From contig DFYS01000037.1 of assembly GCA_002383405.1 (NCBI GenBank), positions 6,808 through 12,253 of the forward strand: a stretch of 5,446 bases of DNA, in the 5' to 3' direction. The position numbers and the translations under genes are program-made. The stretch is from Moorella sp. UBA4076 (GTDB taxonomy: Bacteria > Bacillota > DSM-521 > Neomoorellales > Neomoorellaceae). Within the stretch, counting starts at the first letter, position 1. Every line of letters begins with the position of its first letter. Positions 1-4,747 of the stretch are shown in pieces. The notes under the pieces were generated by a model. It ran no database searches and was not told the origin of the DNA. It saw only the letters and a program-made list of their open reading frames with translations.

Positions 1-55
1 CCAGCAGAAGGATGAAAATGGCAACTTAGCAAACTTCAATCAGGAACCGGCCTAG
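1..55 (+). CDS. 3' end of an unidentified plus-strand gene (partial)
   Basis: Reading from base 2, the plus strand is open for 17 codons and ends at a TAG at 53-55. The peptide is QQKDENGNLANFNQEPA, a polar tail that I cannot assign to a family. The case for a real gene end is positional: the stop falls in the loop of a perfect 9-bp hairpin, and the next gene to the right (mobB) is convergent, so a plus-strand gene ending here would make sense. The opposite strand has stops in this stretch and no sign of a gene. Seventeen codons is too little to rule out a chance open frame, so the call is tentative. Confidence 0.35.
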   Translation, partial: QQKDENGNLANFNQEPA

Positions 56-63
56 CCGGTTCC
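43..63. terminator. Perfect 9-bp hairpin between convergent genes
   Basis: GGAACCGGC pairs exactly with GCCGGTTCC around a 3-nt CTA loop. The hairpin overlaps the stop codon of the presumed plus-strand gene and lies 66 bases beyond the mobB stop on the other strand, so it could end transcription from either side. Neither side has a clean T-run: the plus side continues into a pyrimidine-rich stretch and the minus side into mixed sequence. It may therefore work with a protein factor, or mainly protect RNA ends. Confidence 0.5.
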
Positions 64-73
64 GACGACCCTC

Positions 74-115
74 TTGCTTCCTGCCTCTTGCCTCTTACCT
101 CCTGCCTCCTGCCTC
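74..115. repeat. Degenerate heptanucleotide tandem repeat (GAGGCAR on the minus strand)
   Basis: Six consecutive 7-bp units read on the plus strand TTGCTTC, CTGCCTC, TTGCCTC, TTACCTC, CTGCCTC, CTGCCTC. On the minus strand the unit is GAGGCAG/GAGGCAA. After an irregular patch at 116-121, decayed units (minus strand GAGGTGA, GAAGCGA) continue into the last codons of mobB. The array gives a strongly purine/pyrimidine-biased strand just downstream of mobB. Repeats of this kind arise by slipped replication. I see no coding role outside the mobB tail. Confidence 0.75.
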
Positions 116-128
116 TATTTCCCCCCTC

Positions 129-638
129 TCACCTCTCGCTTCTTACCTTTACGATACGTTCCTCAATCAGGTCCACCAGGCCGGCGGCGTCATCCAGATC
201 ATAGCAGGGGACATTGATATCCAGGGGTTCATCGGTGGCCACAGCCAGGAGTTCATCCGGGGTACAGAGGAACTCCCCGCTGACGGCCGCCCGGTGGACT
301 TCAATCTTCGGCTTGTTGCCACGCTTGTAGCCCTCGGTGATAATCAGGTCGACATTGGGGATGCGGGCGGCGATAGCATCCAGGGGCAATTCAGCAGCCA
401 CCTTTTCAATAAAGGCTACTTTGGCCGGCGCTGAGATGACCACCACATCAGCGCCGGCTTCGGCATGGCGCCAGGTGTCCTTGCCGGGGCGGTCGATGTC
501 AAAACCGTGGGTATCGTGCTTGACGGTGGCCACCCGGTAACCGCGCCGCTTTAACTCCGGCAGGAGTTTGACGAGCAGAGTCGTCTTGCCGGCGTCGGAC
601 TTGCCCACAACGGAGATGACGGGGGCAGGGGCGTTCAA
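129..638 (-). CDS. mobB: MobB, molybdopterin-guanine dinucleotide biosynthesis accessory GTPase
   Basis: A 169-residue cytoplasmic P-loop protein of normal MobB length. MobB binds GTP and is thought to assist MobA in making, or handing on, the guanylylated molybdenum/tungsten cofactor. Visible motifs are the Walker A loop GKSDAGKT (residues 12-19) after a hydrophobic strand, VKHDTHGFDID (39-49) and DTWRHAEAGAD (54-64), both typical of MobB, and DLIITEGYKRGNKPKIEV (97-114), the conserved second half of the site. The start is TTG at 636-638, chosen because an AAGGAGGT ribosome site sits 8 bases upstream; the ATGs further upstream are out of frame. The gene is last in a minus-strand order mobA-moeA-mobB, separated from moeA by a short inverted-repeat element. 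Its final codons (VRSER, stop TGA) fall in decayed 7-bp repeat sequence, so the tail may have been altered by the repeat. Confidence 0.95.
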   Translation of the reverse strand: MNAPAPVISVVGKSDAGKTTLLVKLLPELKRRGYRVATVKHDTHGFDIDRPGKDTWRHAEAGADVVVISAPAKVAFIEKVAAELPLDAIAARIPNVDLIITEGYKRGNKPKIEVHRAAVSGEFLCTPDELLAVATDEPLDINVPCYDLDDAAGLVDLIEERIVKVRSER

Positions 639-646
639 TTGCGATT

Positions 647-654
647 ACCTCCTT
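647..654 (-). promoter_or_regulatory. Strong ribosome binding site fixing the TTG start of mobB
   Basis: On the minus strand AAGGAGGT lies 8 bases before TTG. It is the best Shine-Dalgarno match in the window, and it decides for the TTG over two nearby ATGs that precede it and are in another frame. Confidence 0.85.
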
Positions 655-698
655 CATCATGCCTGGTGTGATCTAACAATCAAATTCCATCTTTAGTT

Positions 699-836
699 GT
701 GTCTGTTCAACCTGCCTTGCGGCCAAACTGCAAGCAATAGCTGGGGAAAGCCTGTACGGTGGCCGATCGGGTGCGTGATAATGGCGAGGGAACAACGTTG
801 GAGCTGTTAGCCTGGATGGCTAGCCCGAGCTGTTAC
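699..836. mobile_element. MITE-like element, copy 2 (138 bp, older copy, 8-bp target duplication)
   Basis: This non-coding element sits between moeA and mobB. It is bounded by perfect direct repeats CTTTAGTT at 691-698 and 837-844, as expected of an 8-bp target-site duplication. Its right end read inward on the minus strand, GTAACAGCTCGG, matches 10 of 12 bases of the end of the element at 3565-3699. Bases 704-725 match 17 of 22 in that copy, and both share GGGAAAGC and a core CGGGTGCGTGAT (768-779; one mismatch) exactly 57 bases before the right end. The left end (GTGTCTGTTCAACC) has diverged from the terminal inverted repeat, so the copy is probably old and immobile. It has no open frame of note. 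Insertion was at the last codons of moeA without changing the protein, because the stop TAA lies in the duplicated target. Confidence 0.8.
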
Positions 837-838
837 CT

Positions 839-2599
839 TTAGTTTAGCATTACTATCCTGACTTCCTCTCCGGTTGCCGGTGCCGCTCCCGGCGGCAGAT
901 CGATGAGGGCGTTGGCGCCGGCAGCAGCGCGGATGCCGCCCGGCCGGCGCGGCAGAGGCGTTACCTCCCGGCCACGGCTACCATCCTGGACCCGCGCCCA
1001 GATAAAAGTCCGTTCCGGTCGCCGCCGCTCGATGGCCTGCGCTAGCCGCGCCGTCAGGGTTACCAGACCTGCTTCCCGCCCTGCCAGGATGCGGATGACC
1101 GGTGCCGCCAGGAGGTAGAAAACCGCCAGAGCGGCCGGGGGCGTGCCGGGGAGGCCCAGCATTAGTTTAGCCCCCCTGCGGGCGGCTATAACCCGCCGGC
1201 CGGGACGCATTGCCAGTTCGGTAAAAAGGATAGCAGCCCCGGTGCGGGCGAAGGCGGCAGCGGTAAAATCAAAGGCGCCACCGCCGGCGCCGCCGGTAGT
1301 CAGGATCACATCCGCCTGCTCCAGAGCCGCCTGCAATGCCGCAACCTGAGCTTCCAGGTTGTCGGCCAGGATTTCAGCGTGGATTACCCGGCCGCCGGCA
1401 GCCATTATAGCTGTGCCGAGGGCATAAGAGTTGCTGTTATATATTCCCGGCGTGACATGCCCGGCAACCGGGTCGAGGGCCGGCAGTCCCGCGGTCCCCG
1501 AACCAATCCCGGTCATACCGGCCCCTGGCCCGGTACTGCTGCCGCCCGGCGGGAACGGTTGTGCCGGGCCGGCAGTGGCGGCTCCGGGGTTATCCGGCCG
1601 GTCCGGGCCGGGCCGTCCGGTAGCAGGGAACCCCGCAGAGAGACCTTTTCCTGCGACCAGCTGGAGGCCGCATAGGGGCCGTCCGGTAGCAGGGGGGGAG
1701 GAAGCTGTTAGCTCCCCCCCGCCCTCCAGGGACAATAGTTCGTTACCGCTGGTAAACAGGGCCACCTGCGGCCGCCGGTAAACCGCTACCTGCCGGGTAC
1801 CCAGGGCCGCCAGCAGACCTATCTCCGCCGGCCCCAGGGGGGTGCCGGGAGTTAGTACTTCTTCTCCGGCGTTCACTTCAGCCCCGGCCGGCTCCAGGTA
1901 GCGGCCGCCGGACGGCAAAGCGGCGGCTCCGGCAGCCGCCGTCTTTACCCTGAAAATAGAGGCGGGAAGTATATGCTGGTGCTGCGCCGGGGCGGCATGG
2001 GCGTCTTCCCCTGGCAGCAGCCGGCCGTTCCACGCCACGCCGGAGTCCAGCCCGGCGGCCCTTGCAGCTCCTCGATCTTCCTCTATGAGGTTTGCTTCGC
2101 CGACCTGGAGCCATTCCCCCCGACATGCGGCCATTTCCCGCGGTATAACGGCCACTGTCCCGGCCGGGGGCCGGGCGCCGGTAAAAATAGCCGCTGCCGT
2201 CCCCGGCGCCAGGGTGATATCAGTATAGCTGCCGGCTGCCACCGTACCCACCAGGCGGTAAACCAGCCCTGCCCCCACCCCGCCGCCGAACTCGGTAGCA
2301 GCCGTCAATCCAGTAGAGCCGGCAGGACCGCCGGCCCTGCCTGAATTGCCGCGCCCGCACTGGCGGCCGGCGGCGGGATTGCCACCGCCAGGGTCGACGG
2401 TGGTTTCCCCGGCGGGCGGGGGACCCAGGGCGTAGCCGTCCACCAGGGAACGGGGAAAAGGCGGGAAGGGTTGCCGGGCTACTACCGGTACCGCCAGGAT
2501 ACGGCCAGCAGCTGCTGCCAGTTTTATCGTAACCTGCCCGGCTGGTTGCAACCCGGTCAGCAAAAGTTCTCGCGCCTTCTCCAGGGATAAAACTGCCAT
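839..2599 (-). CDS. moeA: Divergent, enlarged MoeA-type molybdopterin molybdenumtransferase
   Basis: MoeA inserts molybdate (or tungstate) into adenylylated molybdopterin. Recognisable parts run in family order in one frame: MAVLSLEKAREL (1-12), SLVDGYAL (51-58), a beta-barrel part with YRLVGTVAAGS (114-124) and IFTGARPPAG (138-147), AEIGLLAALGTRQVAVYRRP (258-277), SGNELL (284-289), IYNSNSYAL (386-394), the MPT-binding TTGGAGGGAFDFT (434-446), LAMRPGR (462-468), LGLPGTPPAAL (481-491), and a domain IV ending at 586. MoeA is usually about 400 residues; here Gly/Pro/Ala-rich stretches swell it at about 60-110, 180-240 and 290-383. Relative to E. coli MoeA, the SGGVSVG loop is degenerate, the two lysines before PGK are E461 and R465, and GNP is GTP. 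The Asp equivalents D54 and D444 remain. Start: ATG with AGAGGAG (2608-2614) 8 bases upstream. It could be a specialised or poorly active paralogue. The coding strand is extremely GC-rich. Confidence 0.85.
   Translation of the reverse strand: MAVLSLEKARELLLTGLQPAGQVTIKLAAAAGRILAVPVVARQPFPPFPRSLVDGYALGPPPAGETTVDPGGGNPAAGRQCGRGNSGRAGGPAGSTGLTAATEFGGGVGAGLVYRLVGTVAAGSYTDITLAPGTAAAIFTGARPPAGTVAVIPREMAACRGEWLQVGEANLIEEDRGAARAAGLDSGVAWNGRLLPGEDAHAAPAQHQHILPASIFRVKTAAAGAAALPSGGRYLEPAGAEVNAGEEVLTPGTPLGPAEIGLLAALGTRQVAVYRRPQVALFTSGNELLSLEGGGELTASSPPATGRPLCGLQLVAGKGLSAGFPATGRPGPDRPDNPGAATAGPAQPFPPGGSSTGPGAGMTGIGSGTAGLPALDPVAGHVTPGIYNSNSYALGTAIMAAGGRVIHAEILADNLEAQVAALQAALEQADVILTTGGAGGGAFDFTAAAFARTGAAILFTELAMRPGRRVIAARRGAKLMLGLPGTPPAALAVFYLLAAPVIRILAGREAGLVTLTARLAQAIERRRPERTFIWARVQDGSRGREVTPLPRRPGGIRAAAGANALIDLPPGAAPATGEEVRIVMLN
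1610..1694 (-). repeat. In-frame 19-bp direct repeat inside a moeA insertion
   Basis: The same 19 bases occur at 1610-1628 and 1676-1694, offset by 66 bases (22 codons), so both encode PATGRP (residues 303-308 and 325-330 of the MoeA-like protein). They lie in the Gly/Pro-rich segment absent from ordinary MoeA. This suggests that the insert grew by duplication or slippage while staying in frame. Confidence 0.7.
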
Positions 2600-2636
2600 T
2601 ATGCTGGCTCCTCTGAAATGAGATGTGTGATATGAG

Positions 2637-2701
2637 AGGTCATGCCGCCATGAATGGCTCCGGGGGTAAGACCTGCATTGGCGGGCGGCATTCCTATGCA
2701 G
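2637..2701 (-). promoter_or_regulatory. Foldable leader between mobA and moeA
   Basis: This spacer holds several exact inverted repeats: ATGCCGCC (2642-2649) with GGCGGCAT (2684-2691), CTGCAT (2673-2678) with ATGCAG (2696-2701), AGGTC (2637-2641) with GACCT (2670-2674), and a small GCCA-TGAA-TGGC hairpin (2647-2658). The pairings interleave, so they would be alternatives or a pseudoknot. It lies just upstream of moeA, where a cofactor-sensing leader such as the Moco RNA motif might sit. I could not match the Moco consensus by eye, so the function is a guess. The moeA ribosome site follows at 2608-2614. Confidence 0.3.
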
Positions 2702-2722
2702 TTAGTAACTCGCGCGGAGAGG

Positions 2723-2744
2723 CCTCCGGGGACTGTCCCGGAGG
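2723..2744 (-). terminator. Hairpin just after the mobA stop
   Basis: CCTCCGGG pairs exactly with CCCGGAGG around a 6-nt loop, starting 4 bases beyond the mobA stop codon. It is GC-rich and stable, but no T-run follows on the minus strand. It may be an attenuator or RNA-stability element between mobA and moeA rather than a full terminator. Confidence 0.45.
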
Positions 2745-2748
2745 AGAT

Positions 2749-3339
2749 TCACCTGTCCAGCAGCCGCCGTGCCCGTTCCATATCCGCCGGCGTATTAATA
2801 TTAAAGAATACCCGGTCCAGATCGCTGAAGCCCGGCAAACGATCAATATCAATATAGCGTACCCTGACCCGGGGATAAAAGGCAAAGGCCTGGTAGCTGC
2901 CCTCCAGGAGGCAGGTTTCGATGGCCTTCAGACACCGCCGGGAATAAACAGCATGAAGGGGCTGCCGGTACTCGCCCCGGCGCGGCACCACGGCGTCATA
3001 ACCGGGAGCCTGTTCCATCAGATAGCTGATAAAGTCCGGGGCCAGAAAAGGCATATCACAGGCCACGATAAAGTTATAGCGGCAGGGTGAAGCCAGGAGT
3101 CCGGCATGGAAACCGCTTAAAGGACCCCGCCCGGGGATAACGTCGGCCACCAGGCGCACTGGCAGCTGCCGGTAGCATGCCGGAGTATTGGTCACCACAA
3201 TGATTTCCGGGAATAGTGGCTGCAAAGCCGTAACGATGGTAGCCAGCATGGACTCCGGCCCCAGGGGCAGCAGGGCTTTATTGGTGCCCATACGCGTGCT
3301 TTTGCCTCCGGCCAGGACGATCCCGGCTGCTTCGTACAC
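2749..3339 (-). CDS. mobA: MobA, molybdenum cofactor guanylyltransferase
   Basis: A 196-residue cytoplasmic nucleotidyltransferase of normal MobA length. It transfers GMP from GTP to the Mo/W-molybdopterin cofactor to form the guanine dinucleotide form used by formate dehydrogenases and relatives. The N-terminal GTP-binding signature LAGGKSTRMGTNKALL (9-24) is intact, including the Lys at 21. DVIPGRGPLSGFHAGL (66-81), the metal-binding ACDMPFL with D95 (93-99), RQPLHAVY (125-132) and NINTPADM (180-187) follow in family order. The start is GTG at 3337-3339: a TAA stands directly before it in frame, and GGAGG (3351-3355) lies 11 bases upstream. That ribosome site lies 7 bases beyond the stop of an upstream transporter-gene fragment, a spacing that suggests the two were once translated as neighbours in one operon. 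moeA follows after 149 bases. Confidence 0.95.
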   Translation of the reverse strand: MYEAAGIVLAGGKSTRMGTNKALLPLGPESMLATIVTALQPLFPEIIVVTNTPACYRQLPVRLVADVIPGRGPLSGFHAGLLASPCRYNFIVACDMPFLAPDFISYLMEQAPGYDAVVPRRGEYRQPLHAVYSRRCLKAIETCLLEGSYQAFAFYPRVRVRYIDIDRLPGFSDLDRVFFNINTPADMERARRLLDR

Positions 3340-3362
3340 TTAAATTTACGCCTCCGCTAAAA

Positions 3363-3476
3363 TTACTCCCCCAGCAGGTGCAGGGCGTCCTTCTTCAAGG
3401 ATACCATAATTCTATCCCCCGGCGCCAGGTTTTCCCTTTGATAGCAGTGCTGGCGCATGTAAAATCGCGATATACC
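3363..3476 (-). pseudogene. C-terminal fragment of a Mo/W-type ABC transporter ATPase (TOBE end)
   Basis: On the minus strand a 37-codon open stretch ends at TAA 3363-3365. Its end, LAPGDRIMVSLKKDALHLL followed by GE, resembles the last strand pair of the TOBE/Mop domain at the C-terminus of ModC/TupC/WtpC-type ATPases, and the preceding F-x-M-R-Q fits the usual F-x-T-R-Q of that domain. Nothing of the ATPase itself (Walker A, signature motif, Walker B) is present. An in-frame TAA at 3477-3479 closes the frame, and beyond it lies AT-rich sequence and then a MITE-like element. I infer a gene that lost its 5' nine-tenths by deletion. Its stop lies 7 bases before the mobA ribosome site, and its role would fit the cofactor genes. 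Which transporter (molybdate, tungstate, other) cannot be told. A chance resemblance over about 25 residues is possible but unlikely given the location. Confidence 0.6.
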
Positions 3477-3556
3477 TTATCCGCTAAAGATTTGAGCATA
3501 AGATAGCTGCGATTAAAATTTTAACATGATGCCATAAATGCCTCATACAATACCAT
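3477..3556 (-). promoter_or_regulatory. AT-rich spacer with a possible promoter for the mobA operon
   Basis: This stretch is clearly richer in A+T than its surroundings and has no gene that I can support. It contains a perfect 12-bp palindrome TTAAAATTTTAA (3513-3524). On the minus strand it contains TGTTAAAAT (3518-3526), which resembles an extended -10 box (TGnTATAAT), but there is no convincing -35 at the right distance. If the transporter gene lost its own promoter by deletion, mobA would need a new one around here; that is inference. Confidence 0.25.
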
Positions 3557-3564
3557 GTCTACGC

Positions 3565-3699
3565 GTAACTGCTCAGCCTACCTGGCGGTCATCTTGATAG
3601 TAAGCCGGGAAAGCTGATATGACGGCTGGACGGGTTCGTGATCCCGACGGCAGGTGGCGCCAGGGTGGCTTTTAGAATAGTGGTGGTCTGAGCAGTTAC
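3565..3699. mobile_element. MITE-like element, copy 1 (135 bp, 12-bp perfect TIRs, 8-bp target duplication)
   Basis: The ends GTAACTGCTCAG (3565-3576) and CTGAGCAGTTAC (3688-3699) are perfect 12-bp terminal inverted repeats; the next few bases are also partly matched. The element is flanked by identical 8-bp direct repeats GTCTACGC at 3557-3564 and 3700-3707. It is non-coding and shares ends, core (CGGGTTCGTGAT, 3631-3642) and near-identical length with the copy at 699-836, in the same orientation. GTAA-type ends with 8-bp duplications are features of IS66-family insertion sequences, so a related transposase elsewhere in the genome may move it; that is inference. It ends 8 bases from the LysR stop at its right duplication. 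Its folded ends may terminate transcription from either side. Confidence 0.88.
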
Positions 3700-3715
3700 G
3701 TCTACGCTTCATGCG

Positions 3716-4618
3716 TCAGCACTGCAGACGGAGCGGATGCTTTTCCAGAAAACCAGCAAAGGCCTCGGCCGCCGGGCTTAAGGGCTGCCGCCGCCGCACC
3801 AGATACAGGTCGCGCTTTAAATCTACACCCGCCAGGGGGACAATAACCAGATATCCCAACCGCACACCTTTGGCCACCGCCCAGCGAGTGACCAGGGATA
3901 TACCCAGGCCTGCTTCGACAGCGCTGACAATGGCTTCGGTGCTGCCCAGTTCCATAGCCACCTGACGCGGGTCAACAGTAAAACCGGCTTTCTGTAAACG
4001 TTCCTCCACTATCCGCCGGGTACCGGAACCGCTTTCCCGCCAGATGAGGGGCTCGCCCTCTAAATCCGAAGGCGTAGCGGCTGGGAGGGCAGCCAAGCGG
4101 TGTCCCGGCGGGACAATGAGGACCAGCTCATCTTCGGTCAGGCGGCTGTACGAGAGATTGCGCCCCCGACTGGCGGCGCCGACCACCCCCAGGTCGATCT
4201 CCCCCTCCTGCAGGCGCCGGACTACCTCGCGGGTATCGCTAATCTCTACAGCGACCTCCACCCGCGGGTACTCCCGCCGGAAACCGCCAATCACCTGCGG
4301 CAGGATATACTGCCCCGGTGTGGTACTGGCACCCAGAACCAGACGTCCTTTGAGCAGCTGCGTCAGCTGCTCCAGTTCCTGCCGGGTTTGTTCCAGATGG
4401 CGGACGATGCTGCGGGCATGCCGGTAACAGATTTCCCCGGCCGCCGTCAGCTTGACCTCACGGCCGCGGCGCTCCAGCAAACACAGGCTGTAATAATCCT
4501 CCAGAGCCTGAAGCTGCTTACTTACTCCCGGCTGGGTGAAATGCAGTTCTTCGGCAGCCGCGGACAGGGTGCCCTTTTCGACTGTGGTTACAAAAGTCTT
4601 CCAGTAATTGATGTTCAT
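3716..4618 (-). CDS. LysR-type transcriptional regulator
   Basis: A 300-residue protein of normal LysR length. The winged helix-turn-helix is at the N-terminus: TLSAAAEELHFTQPGVSKQL (17-36) is the recognition region, followed by LLERRGREVKLTAAGE (47-62). A linker helix rich in Glu/Gln and Leu (about 64-90) leads to a periplasmic-binding-like effector domain starting GRLVLGASTTPGQYILPQV (91-109), with IDLGVVGA (141-148) and an EAIVSAVEAGLGISLVT segment near 228-244. The CysB/CysL-like subgroup is the best fit; the GASTTPG opening is also seen in regulators linked to selenium metabolism. The effector is unknown. The start is ATG at 4616-4618 with a modest GGAG (4627-4630) 8 bases upstream. It is divergent from ldh with 129 bases between, the classic arrangement for a LysR protein that represses itself and controls its neighbour. 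Confidence 0.92.
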   Translation of the reverse strand: MNINYWKTFVTTVEKGTLSAAAEELHFTQPGVSKQLQALEDYYSLCLLERRGREVKLTAAGEICYRHARSIVRHLEQTRQELEQLTQLLKGRLVLGASTTPGQYILPQVIGGFRREYPRVEVAVEISDTREVVRRLQEGEIDLGVVGAASRGRNLSYSRLTEDELVLIVPPGHRLAALPAATPSDLEGEPLIWRESGSGTRRIVEERLQKAGFTVDPRQVAMELGSTEAIVSAVEAGLGISLVTRWAVAKGVRLGYLVIVPLAGVDLKRDLYLVRRRQPLSPAAEAFAGFLEKHPLRLQC

Positions 4619-4640
4619 CGTTTTAACTCCGGCTTTTGAA

Positions 4641-4654
4641 TATCAGTCCTGACA
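4641..4654. promoter_or_regulatory. Possible LysR-type operator dyad
   Basis: TATCAGTCCTGACA contains the inverted repeat TCAG-TC-CTGA with a further T/A pair outside. It lies 23 bases before the LysR start, in the shared divergent region, where an autoregulatory site would be expected. It does not fit the T-N11-A consensus exactly, so this is only a candidate. Confidence 0.25.
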
Positions 4655-4700
4655 ATAGTAGAGAATACCCGTAAGAAAGAAAACAAGCAGGAAAAAAGAA

Positions 4701-4706
4701 TATAAT
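4701..4706 (+). promoter_or_regulatory. Candidate -10 box for ldh
   Basis: A perfect TATAAT on the plus strand stands 41 bases before the ldh start codon, within an A-rich run (4675-4730). No good -35 hexamer lies 16-18 bases upstream, which would suit a promoter that needs an activator such as the divergent LysR protein. The ldh ribosome site GAGGTGA follows at 4737-4743. Confidence 0.45.
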
Positions 4707-4747
4707 TAATGTCAATGGCAGTAAAAAATATACCCTGAGGTGATTTC

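Noticed and set aside
74..115. CRISPR-like array
   Set aside because: The units are 7 bp and directly adjacent, with no unique spacers.
1440..1740. Frameshift in moeA explaining the unusual Gly/Pro-rich segment
   Set aside because: Family motifs before (SGNELL) and after (IYNSNSYAL) the segment are in the same frame. A compensating pair of frameshifts cannot be fully excluded, but nothing in the other frames resembles MoeA.
903..2344. Long open frames on the plus strand opposite moeA
   Set aside because: They are rich in Arg, Pro and Gly, have no family motifs, and arise from the very high GC of the minus-strand gene, whose motifs are clear.
2623..3090. Plus-strand open frame of 155 codons across the mobA-moeA spacer and mobA
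   Set aside because: It runs antisense to a convincing mobA, has no recognisable motif and no good ribosome site.
3565..3699. Inverted repeat as a simple terminator for the LysR gene
   Set aside because: The arms are over 100 bases apart, flanked by an 8-bp duplication, and a second related copy exists at 699-836, which fits a mobile element better. It could still have terminator activity.
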